Made by a program: the position numbers and the translations under genes. 59,215 nt of DNA from Desulfomonile tiedjei. GTDB taxonomy: Bacteria; Desulfobacterota; Desulfomonilia; Desulfomonilales; Desulfomonilaceae. The first letter of the stretch is position 1, and every line of letters begins with the position of its first letter. Below are positions 7,905-17,454 of this stretch, piece after piece. The stretch covers positions 1 through 59,215 of the forward strand of contig JACRDG010000103.1 of NCBI GenBank assembly GCA_016218715.1, in the 5' to 3' direction. A model generated the notes under the pieces. It searched no databases, was not told the DNA's origin, and saw nothing but the letters and a program-made list of their open reading frames with translations.

Positions 7905-8357
7905 ATGTACAAGAGCATACTAGTCCCTTTGGACGGCTCCAAGAATGACGAGGTTGTGCTGGCGCACGTCAAGACGTTAGCAAAACAATGGGGGGCCGGT
8001 GTGAAACTGATCCTGTTGCATCGGCTTGCGCCGGCGGACGACCCCTTCGAGAAGAACGTGCAGATGGAAGACGGCTCATCCGGGTGGAGAGCCAAACGAA
8101 AAGCCGAGACCTACTTGCCACATCTGGAGCACATGGTGGCGCAGGAGGGGATCAAGGTACTCGCGGAATTTCTTGTGGTGGAAGAACCAGAGGCAGACGC
8201 CATCGTGCGGTACGCTGAAGACAACAACTGCGATCTCATCGTTCTCGCCAATCGAGAGCGATCGCCGATCGGCAGGTTCTTCTTCGGGAACATTGAAGAG
8301 AAAGTGCGGCGAAGGTCTACCCTGCCGGTGCTGTTCGTCTCCGTGCGTCAATCATAA
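7905..8357 (+). CDS. Universal stress protein (UspA family)
   Basis: A 150-residue single-domain Usp protein of the cytoplasm. It begins MYKSILVPLDGS, the family's first strand with the ATP-contacting Asp, and ends with the C-terminal VLFVSVRQS strand. The nucleotide loop reads NRERSPIGRFFFGNIEEKV. ATP-binding members usually have G-x2-G-x9-G-S/T here, and two of those glycines are replaced (Arg-Glu-Arg-Ser), so ATP binding is uncertain. The ATG at 7905 follows an AGGAGGGAACGAGCC ribosome-binding site. It is followed 12 bp later by a ferritin-like gene, likely the same transcript, which suggests a stress or iron/oxygen-related unit. Expression probably starts in the leader element at 7621. 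Confidence 0.93.
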   Translation: MYKSILVPLDGSKNDEVVLAHVKTLAKQWGAGVKLILLHRLAPADDPFEKNVQMEDGSSGWRAKRKAETYLPHLEHMVAQEGIKVLAEFLVVEEPEADAIVRYAEDNNCDLIVLANRERSPIGRFFFGNIEEKVRRRSTLPVLFVSVRQS

Positions 8358-8369
8358 GGAGGATAGCCG

Positions 8370-8813
8370 ATGAACTCCGAAGGCTTGATCGAACTGCTCA
8401 ACAGGCTCCTGGAAGCTGAGCTCATGGCAGTGGAATATTACCGTATCCACGCAGATGCCATCGTGGAGCCCGAAATCGCCGAAGGCGTGAGAGCCATCCT
8501 TCCCGCGGAACAAGCTCATGCGGCCAGTCTCGCGGCCAGAATCAAGAAGCTCGGTGGAGTGCCGGTCTCTCCCGGTGGAACAGCGTCTGCGCAGGGCAAG
8601 GAAATGGGGGAAACCAGCAGGCGTGAAGGGACCATGGCCATGCTCACGCTCGAACTGGCACAGGAACAGCAGGCCATCAAAGACTATGCGGCGTGCGTAG
8701 CGGACATAGAGGAGGACATGCTGACACTGGAGATGCTCGAAGAGCAGCTTTTCGATGAAATGCGGCACGCTAAATGGCTGAAACAGAGGATAATCGATCT
8801 GACAAGAACGTAA
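8370..8813 (+). CDS. Ferritin-like diiron protein
   Basis: A 147-residue all-helical protein with a full carboxylate diiron set arranged over four helices: Glu17, the pair Glu47-x2-His50, Glu95 (or Glu99), and the pair Glu130-x2-His133. This is the pattern of bacterioferritin/rubrerythrin-type ferritin-like domains, so it may store iron or reduce peroxide. It is shorter than true bacterioferritin and lacks a clear haem-axial Met site or rubredoxin domain. The ATG at 8370 has an AAGGAGGATAGCCG ribosome-binding site, and the gene sits 12 bp after usp. The pairing suggests a role in oxidative or metal stress of an anaerobe; this is inferred. Confidence 0.82.
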   Translation: MNSEGLIELLNRLLEAELMAVEYYRIHADAIVEPEIAEGVRAILPAEQAHAASLAARIKKLGGVPVSPGGTASAQGKEMGETSRREGTMAMLTLELAQEQQAIKDYAACVADIEEDMLTLEMLEEQLFDEMRHAKWLKQRIIDLTRT

Positions 8814-8978
8814 TCGTTCACCGGAAGTTGCCTGACGAACCACGGAGAAAAACGAAGAGATCCACCACCAGGACACCATGACCACCGTAGCGGCTGTCAT
8901 GTCGATTGAAGAAGCCGCCCTCATGAGGCCGAGCGGCGAGAAGTAGCCCCGGATTTATTTCCCACGGAGGAGTAATAG

Positions 8979-9326
8979 ATGGAAGAGGTCAAGATCGTCC
9001 AAAAAGAAGGCGTAAAATGGGAACCCCATCCTCAACTCGCCACTGCCAAGGTGGCCTACTTATTGTCCCATCGCGACGAAAAAATGGACCTCACGTGCCT
9101 GTTAGTGCATCTACCGGCCGGCACTCAGGTAGAGAAACACACACATGAGTGCGACGACATCATCTACGTCCTCAGGGGAAAAGCCAAGCTTTGGATCGAA
9201 GGGACCGGGGACATCCCGGTGGTCGAGGGTACTTTCGTGAGAATTCCCAAAGGGGTGGCTCATCAACCGCACAGTATAGAAGAAGATTTCGTGGCTTATG
9301 ATGTGTTCTACCCTTTCTTGGCCTGA
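8979..9326 (+). CDS. Small cupin-domain protein
   Basis: A 115-residue single cupin barrel. The first cupin motif is visible at PAGTQVEKHTHECDDIIYVL (residues 47-65), with His54, His56 and an acidic residue as metal ligands. The second is at RIPKGVAHQPHS, with His95. Such stand-alone cupins bind a metal and act as isomerases, dioxygenases or sensors; the substrate is unknown. The ATG at 8979 follows a CACGGAGGAGTAATAG ribosome-binding site. It lies 165 bp after the ferritin-like gene, and the gap contains only a 22-codon frame (8878-8946) of doubtful reality. Confidence 0.9.
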   Translation: MEEVKIVQKEGVKWEPHPQLATAKVAYLLSHRDEKMDLTCLLVHLPAGTQVEKHTHECDDIIYVLRGKAKLWIEGTGDIPVVEGTFVRIPKGVAHQPHSIEEDFVAYDVFYPFLA

Positions 9327-9461
9327 TCCGAGAAAAGCCGGTCCAAGACCGATTGGATGCAGCCGGTGAGATCGAGGTTGCTGCATGACGGAGAGGATGC
9401 ACAGGATTTCTTGACGACCCGGAGACGTTGGGCATTGGTGCTGACCGAATCGAGACCCGTC

Positions 9462-10337
9462 ATGGGGTATGTGCTTGTGTTGACGGCCACCGCTATTTGG
9501 TCGGGCAATTTTATTGTAGCTCGGGTACTTTCCAATTCGGTACCTCCCGTCACACTGGCCTTTTTGCGATGGGCGATTGCAGTCGTCGTGCTCTTACCCT
9601 TTGCAATAAGGCCTCTCTGCCGTGACATTCAGGTCATACGGGCTCATCTGGGATATCTTTCCCTCACAGCGTTCCTCGTGGTGACCGTTTTTAACACGCT
9701 CATTTACATGGCCGCTCACACGTCGAAAGCCCTAAACCTCTCGCTGATCGCCGTCTCGTCTCCTATCTTTATCGTGTTATTTGCGCGCTTGTTCCTCAAA
9801 GATCGTTTCACCTTTCGCATAATTCTCGGCCTTGTTTCGGCGACGATCGGGGTCATCCTCCTAATCACGGAAGGGGACCTTTCCCGACTCATGAGCCTCA
9901 CCTTTTCTGAGGGCGATGCGTGGATGCTTTTGGCAGCTGGAATTTTCGGAGCTTACACTATTCTCGTTCGTGTCAAGCCGGTTGCTCTGAGTCCAGTCGC
10001 TTTCCTCTGCTCCACCTCAATCCTTGGGCTTTTATTCTTGTTGCCCTGGGTCATCTGGGAACTGAGAGACGTGCAGAGCGTTAATTTCTCGTCAACCGTA
10101 ATTGCAGCCATAGTATACGTGGGTATTGGCCCGTCACTGCTGGCTTTCCTGTGTTGGAATGAAGCAATCACGTTGATAGGGCCTGTACGTTCTGCGTTCG
10201 TGTATTATTCTCTTCCAGTTTTCAGCGGTGCTGAGGCCCTTGTGTTGCTGGGGGAGCCGGTTCATTTCGTACATGTCCTCAGCGGCATCCTCATCCTACT
10301 GGGGGTCATTGTTGCGACCCGAGAGACGAACCGTTAA
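9462..10337 (+). CDS. EamA/DMT-family transporter
   Basis: A drug/metabolite transporter superfamily protein of the inner membrane with about ten hydrophobic segments in two EamA repeats. The first holds ATAIWSGNFIVARVL and PVTLAFLRWAIA; the second starts near GDAWMLLAAGIFGAYTI and includes WNEAI and the typical final LGEPVHFVHVLSGILILLGV. Such carriers export or import amino acids and other metabolites; the substrate is unknown. The frame is open from an ATG at 9357, but residues between 9357 and 9462 are hydrophilic and the first membrane segment begins right after the ATG at 9462. A TTG at 9435 with GGAGA upstream is a third possible start. I prefer 9462, with moderate certainty. Confidence 0.85.
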   Translation: MGYVLVLTATAIWSGNFIVARVLSNSVPPVTLAFLRWAIAVVVLLPFAIRPLCRDIQVIRAHLGYLSLTAFLVVTVFNTLIYMAAHTSKALNLSLIAVSSPIFIVLFARLFLKDRFTFRIILGLVSATIGVILLITEGDLSRLMSLTFSEGDAWMLLAAGIFGAYTILVRVKPVALSPVAFLCSTSILGLLFLLPWVIWELRDVQSVNFSSTVIAAIVYVGIGPSLLAFLCWNEAITLIGPVRSAFVYYSLPVFSGAEALVLLGEPVHFVHVLSGILILLGVIVATRETNR

Positions 10338-10424
10338 ACTTAACATCGTACGAATGTTGAGGTTTGCATCGTAGCATGTTCGCACTTGTGGACCTCCTGG
10401 TCTAACAAAACCACTATTGCTGGT

Positions 10425-10577
10425 ACCAATGTGCGATTCAATAAGTAATATTGCTGAAGGGCGCTCCTGGGGGGTCTCCGGAGCGCAGTCAGGCTGTGCC
10501 GTTCGTAGCGGAGGAGACCTCCCAGGAAAAGCCCAGAGTAGAGTCCTCGGATGCTACAAATTGAACTGCACATTGGT
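10425..10577. mobile_element. MITE-like element, copy R1
   Basis: Terminal inverted repeats ACCAATGTGC (10425-10434) and GCACATTGGT (10568-10577), with weaker pairing continuing inward (TTCAAT). The inside is GGGCGCTCCTGGGGGG through GGAGACCTCCCAGG, almost identical to copy R2 at 41799 read on the opposite strand. The inner arms CCTGGGGGGTCTCC and GGAGACCTCCCAGG form a 14-bp stem with one G-T wobble. There is no transposase frame, as expected for a miniature element. It fills most of the gap between the EamA gene and the LssY_C gene. Confidence 0.7.
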
Positions 10578-10680
10578 GTGGGACTCCATCACAGCTCCCT
10601 ACATGCTCTACCACTTTGTCGTCGACTTCCTGGCGTTCAAATGCCGGTCGATAATCGCGGCTCCCCCGGCATACTGGGGG

Positions 10681-11967
10681 TCAATTCCAATTGAGGAAGG
10701 TCGGATTGGTCCTGGTTTCGGAAATGACTGCGACTGCTCTCAGGCCGTCGGTGAAGTAAGGGTCACCCGTGAGATTCTTTCTCGGAGAGTTTCGATCGGC
10801 AGCTTCCACTCCTGCTACGTAGGTCACTTGCGAGACTCGGCCAGCCTCCATGAGGTCTCCCAGGACATAATCCCTCGCGTCGTCGACGTCGGGATCGATC
10901 TTGTGTGTAGTAAGATTCCAGGTTTTTGGCGTAAACCGTACGCCGATGTCTCGGCTTATCTGACCAACCCACACCGGTTTTCCCATAAACCGCAATGGCG
11001 TAATCCAAAGCCTCAGGTGGAGCCTTTCGTTGATCTGCTGACGCGTTCTCTGTAGAGCAAAGTCCTGGCTACGTCCCTGAAAGTAAAGGGAACTCACCGG
11101 GCAGTATCGATACCTCGTACCAAGCAAGAACGATTGAATGGTCAGCCAGCATGACCTGAGACCAATCTTCTCCGTCTCATCCCACCTGGCGCCAAAGGCG
11201 TTGAGTATCGTGGCGAAATTTCCGATCACGACCAAATTGAGAGGGTCTCCTTCGACTTTTCCGCGCTTGTTTGTCGTGCTCCGCGGAAGCGCCTCAAGTT
11301 GCGAACGCAGCACGGTTTCGTCACATTCGAGTGTCTCCTCGGAGCGATAGTACTCGTCGAATCGTTGGTTCCCATGGTCCACCCTCAAACCGGGGACCGG
11401 TATGGAGAAGAAAAATCGCTTAGCGCTGCCAGAACCCAAGAGCTTGACAGGGAATTCCTTCATTCCCTGGTCCAGCGATGTGAAAGCAAACCCCGAGACT
11501 TCGCTACCGGGTCTTATCAGCCCCCATCCAATACCATGTTCCTGGAAGAAAGCGTTCATCCGCCGGTTGGCGGCACGGGCCGCGAGGTATTTCAACGGAA
11601 CGAAGATGAGCAACGGAAAAAAGAACCAAGCGAGAAGACCAAATCCGGCAAGCCGCTTCCCTGTGGCGAAATGGCTCACAAACGCTGCTTCCAAAGGTGA
11701 ATAATAGTTGGGATCGAGACTGCCAAGATGGAGACGGCAGGATTGCTCCCCGTTGTTTCTGATCCGGAGCCAGATGGGTTGAATACCTCTACGAGCCAAC
11801 GGAACCCCGAAAAACCGTTCGCTTTCCTGGTCATCTAAGACTGATGCACTGACCGCAACCTCTTCGTCCTCCTGGACCTGTGTCCTCTCCATGAACGAAC
11901 GCTCTTCGGGTTGCGGTTTGTACCGAACACCCAGCCAGCGAGATTCGGAAAGGATGTGGACTGGCAT
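10681..11967 (-). CDS. LssY_C-domain membrane protein
   Basis: About 428 residues. A hydrophobic hairpin (GLLAWFFFPLLIFVPL) lies near residues 125-145. The C-terminal half matches the LssY_C domain: PLNLVVIGNF, then RQQINERLHLRLWITP, GKPVWVGQISRDIG and the diagnostic HKIDPDVDDARDYV. LssY was named as a type I secretion-associated protein in Legionella and the domain is often fused to PAP2 phosphatases; its activity is unknown. No PAP2 or DedA part is present here. The frame is open to 12207, but the ATG at 11967 has AAGGAGAG eight bases upstream and the upstream 80 residues look non-coding, so 11967 was chosen. It stands alone between a MITE and the efflux operon. Confidence 0.75.
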   Translation of the reverse strand: MPVHILSESRWLGVRYKPQPEERSFMERTQVQEDEEVAVSASVLDDQESERFFGVPLARRGIQPIWLRIRNNGEQSCRLHLGSLDPNYYSPLEAAFVSHFATGKRLAGFGLLAWFFFPLLIFVPLKYLAARAANRRMNAFFQEHGIGWGLIRPGSEVSGFAFTSLDQGMKEFPVKLLGSGSAKRFFFSIPVPGLRVDHGNQRFDEYYRSEETLECDETVLRSQLEALPRSTTNKRGKVEGDPLNLVVIGNFATILNAFGARWDETEKIGLRSCWLTIQSFLLGTRYRYCPVSSLYFQGRSQDFALQRTRQQINERLHLRLWITPLRFMGKPVWVGQISRDIGVRFTPKTWNLTTHKIDPDVDDARDYVLGDLMEAGRVSQVTYVAGVEAADRNSPRKNLTGDPYFTDGLRAVAVISETRTNPTFLNWN

Positions 11968-12310
11968 GTTGGATGCTCTCCTTGGTCGTTCCAGCGAAGG
12001 AGGTGTGTACGTCGGTCGGGAAGTACGGCTTGTCACAAGACTAAGTACACCCTGTCGCAAGTTCGGTCGCGCATTACCGGGATCGCAGTGGGACAATGAA
12101 TGACTTTGCGAGTTAACCTGATTCAAATCCCGTCGCCCGCACTGGAGAAAGCGATGAAACGTTGAGGCGGCTCTTTCGCACCGGCAGCTTTTCTTTTCGG
12201 GTAGCATCTCCAGGGAACGTGGTCAATCTCCGGTAGTTTTCCCACTTCCGGCAGTGAAAAGTCTGGGCAAATAACCGTCCTCTTCCCAGGTTCAACTTGA
12301 ATCGTGCGCA
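11968..12310. other. Gap between LssY_C gene and efflux pump gene
   Basis: 343 bp with no recognisable gene, promoter or strong terminator. It must contain the 3' end of the efflux transcript and the promoter of the LssY_C gene (both leftward), but I cannot point to either with confidence. Confidence 0.35.
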
Positions 12311-15300
12311 TCACTGAGCCTTTGAAAGATTCAGCCCCGCCGACTCGGGCACTTCGCTCCGGCCGCGTCTTCTTCTTTCAAATACCCGGCAAATCACGAC
12401 ATAGAAAAGCGGAATGAAAGGAGTCGCCAGGAAGGTGGCGGCAATCATCCCTCCCAGGACTCCGGTTCCGATGGCTGTTTGCGCCCCGGCGCCGGCCCCG
12501 TTGGCCAATGTCAGGGGAAGAACCCCGAAGCCGAATGCAAGAGACGTCATGACGATCGGACGAAACCTCAATTTCGCCCCTTCCAGCGTGGCCTCGATTA
12601 ACCCTGCCCCCTCCTCCACTTTGGCCTTGGCAAACTGGACGATCAAGATCGCGTTCTTGGTCGTCAATCCCAATACGGTGAGGAGTCCGATTTGAAAATA
12701 GACATCGTTAGGGAATCCCCGAAGCGATGAAGCCACCACCCCCCCGATGACCCCCAGCGGTAACGTCAACATGACCGAAATGGGAACGGTCCAGCTCTCG
12801 TAAAGGGCAGCCAGGCAGAGAAATATAACGATTACGGAAAAGGCGTAGAGAATCGGCCCCTGGGACGTTGCCATACGCTCTTGATAGGAGATTCCGGTCC
12901 AGTCAAAACCGATGCCCCTGGGCAGCTTTGACGCGATCTCCTCCATTGCCTGCATCGCCTCCCCCGAGCTCTTCCCCCGCACCGGTTCGCCCCAGATGTT
13001 TAACGATGGAAAGCTGTTGAAACGCTCCAGCAGCGGAGGCCCGTGAATCCAGTGGCCGGTGGCGAAGGAGGCGAACGGCGTCATCGTCCCGGACTTGTTT
13101 CGAACGTAGAGCCGTTCCAGGTCTCTTGGAAGCATGCGGTGCGCGGCGTCGGCCTGGACGTAGACTCGCTTGACTCGTCCCCCCTGAATGAAGTCGTTCA
13201 CGTAGGCGCCGCCAAACGCCGCGGAGATGGTCGTGTGGATGGAGTCGATGGAAACCCCGAGGGTCCCCGCCTTTTCCCAGTCCACATCGACTCGGTATTG
13301 CGGCACGTCTTCCAGTCCAGCCGGGCGGACACGGATCAGCCTCGAGTCCCGTTCGGCCATATCGAGGAGGCGGTTACGGGCCGCCATCAGCGCTTCGTGG
13401 CCCAAGCCGCTCCGATCCTGCAATTGGAAATCGAAGCCGCCCGCGCGTCCAAGCTCCATGACCGCCGGAGGTGGAAACGCGAATACTTTTGCGTTGCGGA
13501 TCTTCGAGAACTTCTTCATTGCGCGCCTGACCACGGCATCTGCTTTCAGGTCCGCGCGGGTTCGCAGGTCCCAGTCCTTGAGGTGGATGAACCCCAGCCC
13601 CACGTTCTGCCCGGTTCCGGAAAACCCCCTGCCCGCAATCGTGAAGCAGGACGCCACCGCTTCCTTTTCATCCACAAGGAAATGGGTTCGGACTTGAGTC
13701 ATGATCTGGTCGGTCTGCTCCAGGGTCGATCCCGAAGCCAGCGTCACCTGGACGAACATTACCCCCTGATCTTCATTCGGGAGATAGGCTGTGGGCATTC
13801 GGTGGAAAAGAAATCCCAGGGCAGCTACAATCAGAACGTAGATGACAAGGTAGCGGAGCTTCCTGGAAATAATGCGGCCGACCATGGCCTGGTACATATC
13901 CCTGGTGCTGCGAAACTTTTTGTCAAACCAGCGAAAAAAAAGTCGTAATAGCGGAAAGCCGGTTTCAGTGGCCTCATGGCCCTTTGGCACGGGCTTGAGA
14001 AGCGACGCGCACAGAACCGGGGTCAAGATCAAGGCCACCACCACTGAGAGGAGCATGGCTGCGATCACGGTCACGGAGAACTGCCGGTAGATAACGCCGG
14101 TAGAGCCGCCGAAGAATGCCATGGGACCAAAGACCGCCGAGAGAACAAGGCCTATTCCGATCAATGCGCTGGTAATTTCTCCCATAGACTTGCGGGTGGC
14201 TTCCTTGGGCCCGATGCCCTCCTCGGACATGACCCGTTCTACGTTCTCCACCACCACGATAGCGTCGTCCACAAGAAGACCGATGGCCAACACCATCGCG
14301 AACATAGTCAGCATGTTGATGGAGAATCCGAAAAGCCCCAGAATCGCGAAGGTCCCCAGGAGCACCACCGGCACGGCGATGGTCGGGATAAGGGTGGCCC
14401 GTATGTTTCCGAGGAAAAGATACATGACGAGGAAGACCAGCAGAATAGCCTCAAATAAGGTCTTGACCACCTCCTTGATGGCCACCTTCACGAAAGGTGT
14501 TGTGTCTAATGGGTAAACGACCTTCATGCCGGTCGGAAAGTACCGGGAGAGCTCACTCATCTTGGCCTTGACTGCGTCCGCGGTGGCCAGTGCATTGGCG
14601 CCGGGCGCCAGCCGGACGGCCAAGCCCGTAGCAGGGCGGCCGTTATACAGTGCATGGATCCCGTATTTCTCTGTACCCAGCTCGGTCCGGCCCACGTCGC
14701 GCACGCGTACGATGGAGCCGTCAGGATTGGTGCGTAGCGGGATGGCGGCGAATTCCTCCGGCGTCTTGAGCAGGTTCTGGACGATGATCGAGGCGTTCAT
14801 CCGTTGGCCCCCGGCCGCCGGCGCCCCGCCGAATTGGCCGGCCGAAACTTCCACGTTGTAGGCCTGAAGCGCCCGAGTGACATCTTCCACGGTCAGGCGG
14901 TAATCGGTCAGTCGTTCCGGATTTAGCCAGACCCGCATGGCATACTGGAAACTGAAGGTTTCCACTTCCCCTACCCCCGGTACCCGCGCCAGCACCTGCT
15001 GGAGGCTGGATTGAGCGTAATCCGCGAGGTCATTTTCGTCCATGCTGTCGTCTTGCGAGGTAAGGCCGATAACGATTAGCCAGTTTCTGGTTGATTTGCT
15101 GACCTTGACACCTTGGCGTTGGACCACATCGGGCAGGCTGGCCATGGCGAGTTGGAGCTTATTCTGCACCTGGGCCCAGGCAAGGTCGGGATCGGTCCCA
15201 GGAGCAAAGGTGAGCTCGATTCTCCCGCCGCCGGAGGCATCGCTGGTTGCCGACATGTACAACAGTTTGTCGAATCCGGTCATCTTCTGCTCGATGATCT

Positions 15301-15493
15301 GGATCACGCTGTCTTCCACTGTCTGAGCGGACGCCCCAGGGTAAAAGGCGTCAATGGCGATAGACGGGGGGGCAATGGGCGGATACTGGGAGATGGGCAA
15401 ATTATGAATCGCAAGCCCGCCTGCCAGCATCATGATGATGGCTATGACCCACGCGAAGACCGGGCGGTCAAGAAAGAAGTTCGATAACAACAC
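12311..15493 (-). CDS. RND multidrug efflux pump, inner-membrane transporter (AcrB/MexB, HAE1 type)
   Basis: Proton-driven exporter of drugs and other hydrophobic compounds; trimeric, inner membrane plus periplasmic headpiece. The 1060-residue length and order are full HAE1: the N-terminal segment MLLSNFFLDRPVFAWVIAI, the periplasmic porter domain, and the TM4 proton-relay pair in GLLVDDAIVVVENVER (two adjacent Asp near residue 405). The second half follows, with GLTTKNAILIVQFAK. It is transcribed after the adaptor gene, only 9 bp downstream, in the tetR-adaptor-pump order. No outer-membrane channel gene follows, so a TolC-like channel must be encoded elsewhere. The substrate range cannot be read from the sequence. 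Confidence 0.97.
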   Translation of the reverse strand: MLLSNFFLDRPVFAWVIAIIMMLAGGLAIHNLPISQYPPIAPPSIAIDAFYPGASAQTVEDSVIQIIEQKMTGFDKLLYMSATSDASGGGRIELTFAPGTDPDLAWAQVQNKLQLAMASLPDVVQRQGVKVSKSTRNWLIVIGLTSQDDSMDENDLADYAQSSLQQVLARVPGVGEVETFSFQYAMRVWLNPERLTDYRLTVEDVTRALQAYNVEVSAGQFGGAPAAGGQRMNASIIVQNLLKTPEEFAAIPLRTNPDGSIVRVRDVGRTELGTEKYGIHALYNGRPATGLAVRLAPGANALATADAVKAKMSELSRYFPTGMKVVYPLDTTPFVKVAIKEVVKTLFEAILLVFLVMYLFLGNIRATLIPTIAVPVVLLGTFAILGLFGFSINMLTMFAMVLAIGLLVDDAIVVVENVERVMSEEGIGPKEATRKSMGEITSALIGIGLVLSAVFGPMAFFGGSTGVIYRQFSVTVIAAMLLSVVVALILTPVLCASLLKPVPKGHEATETGFPLLRLFFRWFDKKFRSTRDMYQAMVGRIISRKLRYLVIYVLIVAALGFLFHRMPTAYLPNEDQGVMFVQVTLASGSTLEQTDQIMTQVRTHFLVDEKEAVASCFTIAGRGFSGTGQNVGLGFIHLKDWDLRTRADLKADAVVRRAMKKFSKIRNAKVFAFPPPAVMELGRAGGFDFQLQDRSGLGHEALMAARNRLLDMAERDSRLIRVRPAGLEDVPQYRVDVDWEKAGTLGVSIDSIHTTISAAFGGAYVNDFIQGGRVKRVYVQADAAHRMLPRDLERLYVRNKSGTMTPFASFATGHWIHGPPLLERFNSFPSLNIWGEPVRGKSSGEAMQAMEEIASKLPRGIGFDWTGISYQERMATSQGPILYAFSVIVIFLCLAALYESWTVPISVMLTLPLGVIGGVVASSLRGFPNDVYFQIGLLTVLGLTTKNAILIVQFAKAKVEEGAGLIEATLEGAKLRFRPIVMTSLAFGFGVLPLTLANGAGAGAQTAIGTGVLGGMIAATFLATPFIPLFYVVICRVFERRRRGRSEVPESAGLNLSKAQ

Positions 15494-15502
15494 GGTCCTC
15501 CG

Positions 15503-16714
15503 TCAATTCGATTGTACAGGCGGGCGCTTCTCATTCGTGACTTCCACGCAGGCCTTTGAGCTACTCGAAATCAAGGAAACGGCCTTCACGGTTGAGCCTG
15601 GCCGCGCGTTCAGGGTTCCTTCGACTATCACTCGGTCACCGGCGGAGAGGCCGGAAGAGACGAGCCACTTGTCGCCGATGGCGCGACCGAGCCTAAGCAT
15701 CCGTCGCTCGACCGTCCCGCCATTACTCACGACAAGAGCGAAGGGATCTCCCTTTGGAGTGCGGCTCACGCCTTGTTGGGGAACGAGGATGGCCTGTTCG
15801 GAAACACCTTCCTCAACGACGGCCCGTACGAACATGCCCGGCAACAGAAGTCCTTCGGGATTTGGAACGACGACCCGCAGGATCACGGACCCGGTTGCCG
15901 GGTCCACCGTGACGTCACGGAACTGAAGCGTCCCTTCCTGGGGATACGCTGCACCGTCGGCCAGGATGAGCTTAACTTTATTTTGGTTTGTCCCGTTTTG
16001 ATTGAGGCGACCGTCAGCCAGCCGGCGTCTTAATCGTAGAAGTTCGGTCGTGGATTGGGGCACATCCACGTAAATGGGGTCCAGTTGCTGAATGGTTGCC
16101 AAGGGCAGGGCCTGATAGGCCGTTACGAGAGCTCCATCCGTCACGTTGGACTTGCCGATGCGCCCGGAGATGGGGCCGTTAACACGGGTGTAAGCCAAAT
16201 TGATGCGGGCCGTTTCAACCGCCGCCTTGCAATACTCAATATCGGCCTCGGCCTGTTTCAGAGCGGCCTCTTTGTCGTCATAGTCCTGTTGGCTGACCGC
16301 CTTCTCGGCAAGCAATCCCTTGTATCGGTCGGATTTCAACCGAGTCACTGTCAGATTGGCCTCTGATTTCGCAAGGGCAGCCCTCGCACTGTCGAGCGCT
16401 GCCTGAAAGGGAGCGGGATCGATCTGATACAACACCTGACCGACCGTGACATCGGAACCCTCCGTGAACAGGCGTTTCTGAATAATGCCATTGACCTGAG
16501 GTCGGATTTCCGCGACAAGGTGCGGGCACGTGCGGCCCGGCAATTCGGTCGTCAGCACGAGTTGCTCTGGCCGGATCGTCACCGTAGCCACTTCCGGAAC
16601 AGGAGACGGTGCAGACTGCTGCCGTCGGTCGCAGCCACCCAGCAAAAGGCCGCCTACAACCAGTAAGAGCACACACCATTCAAGTGGTTTATCACCGGAT
16701 TCCTTCGATCGCAT
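15503..16714 (-). CDS. RND efflux periplasmic adaptor (membrane fusion) lipoprotein
   Basis: AcrA/MexA-type subunit that links the inner-membrane pump to an outer-membrane channel. The N-terminus is a lipoprotein signal with lipobox LLGGC (Cys28). Then come the biotinyl-lipoyl-like half (PQVNGIIQKRLFTEGSDV), an alpha-helical hairpin (about residues 110-165), the second half (LAYTRVNGPISGRIG), and the beta-barrel with the LPGMFVRA motif. Length is 403 residues, normal for the family. It lies 67 bp after tetR and 9 bp before the pump gene, so all three form one leftward operon controlled from the promoter at 17474-17502. Confidence 0.96.
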   Translation of the reverse strand: MRSKESGDKPLEWCVLLLVVGGLLLGGCDRRQQSAPSPVPEVATVTIRPEQLVLTTELPGRTCPHLVAEIRPQVNGIIQKRLFTEGSDVTVGQVLYQIDPAPFQAALDSARAALAKSEANLTVTRLKSDRYKGLLAEKAVSQQDYDDKEAALKQAEADIEYCKAAVETARINLAYTRVNGPISGRIGKSNVTDGALVTAYQALPLATIQQLDPIYVDVPQSTTELLRLRRRLADGRLNQNGTNQNKVKLILADGAAYPQEGTLQFRDVTVDPATGSVILRVVVPNPEGLLLPGMFVRAVVEEGVSEQAILVPQQGVSRTPKGDPFALVVSNGGTVERRMLRLGRAIGDKWLVSSGLSAGDRVIVEGTLNARPGSTVKAVSLISSSSKACVEVTNEKRPPVQSN

Positions 16715-16781
16715 CAGATACCTCGCAAAGGTCGATGATGAGCGGGTTGCGGATGACCGGATTCGTCGTAAATACCCCTTG

Positions 16782-17432
16782 TCATTTGTTCATGATCCCT
16801 CCGAGAAAAATCCCCGCGGCATCTGACAGCTCATCCCGCTTCCGGAATCGCGCAGGATCTTCCATCATCCGGAAAAGAAAAGCGTCGATGATTCCGTGGA
16901 GCGCCAGGGCCATGTGATATGGATCCAGATCTCGGAAGACACTCTCCTTAATGCCAGTCTCAAAGACTGACATCAATTTCTCGATGCGTTCGTCGCGGAG
17001 CTTGAGAAGGTCTTGGTCGAACCCGGCTTCTATGTTGAAGCACGCTCCTCTGGTTTCGGAATAGTACAGGCGCACGACGGGTAGATTGTCAAAAAACAGT
17101 TCCCGTTGGACGGTGATGTATCTTGTTATGGCTCGACAAGGATTCCGTTCCTGTTCGAGCACCTGAATTACAGCACGTTGCCATCTTTCGGCCGTGTCCA
17201 TGATAAGGATTTTGTACAAGTCCTGCTTATTGGAGAAGAATTTATATATAGTTCCGACACCGAACTCCGCTTCTTTTGCGATCTGCTGCATGGAGACGTT
17301 GTGATAGCCCTTTTCGGAGAAGAGCTTCAGCGCTGTTTCAAGTATCTCTCCGCGCTGCCGCAGGTTTTCTCGCTCTCGACGAGGAAGCCTTTCGAGGTTC
17401 GCGTTGCCCACGCGCAGCGGTTGAGGACTCAT
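16782..17432 (-). CDS. TetR/AcrR-family transcriptional repressor
   Basis: A 216-residue regulator. Residues about 28-75 form the TetR helix-turn-helix (ILETALKLFSEKGYHNVSMQ then GVGTIYKFFSNKQDLY), followed by a helical ligand-binding domain. As first gene of the efflux operon it very probably represses its own operon and is released by pump substrates. A 15-bp palindrome (17455-17469) lies between the -10 box and the start codon, an ideal repressor position. The ATG at 17432 has AAAGGAGAGACGA before it. Confidence 0.95.
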   Translation of the reverse strand: MSPQPLRVGNANLERLPRRERENLRQRGEILETALKLFSEKGYHNVSMQQIAKEAEFGVGTIYKFFSNKQDLYKILIMDTAERWQRAVIQVLEQERNPCRAITRYITVQRELFFDNLPVVRLYYSETRGACFNIEAGFDQDLLKLRDERIEKLMSVFETGIKESVFRDLDPYHMALALHGIIDAFLFRMMEDPARFRKRDELSDAAGIFLGGIMNK

Positions 17433-17454
17433 TCGTCTCTCCTTTTGACGATGT

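Noticed and set aside
8878-8946. 22-codon frame between the ferritin-like and cupin genes
   Set aside because: Has an ATG and a stop, but no strong ribosome-binding site or known family; too short to support.
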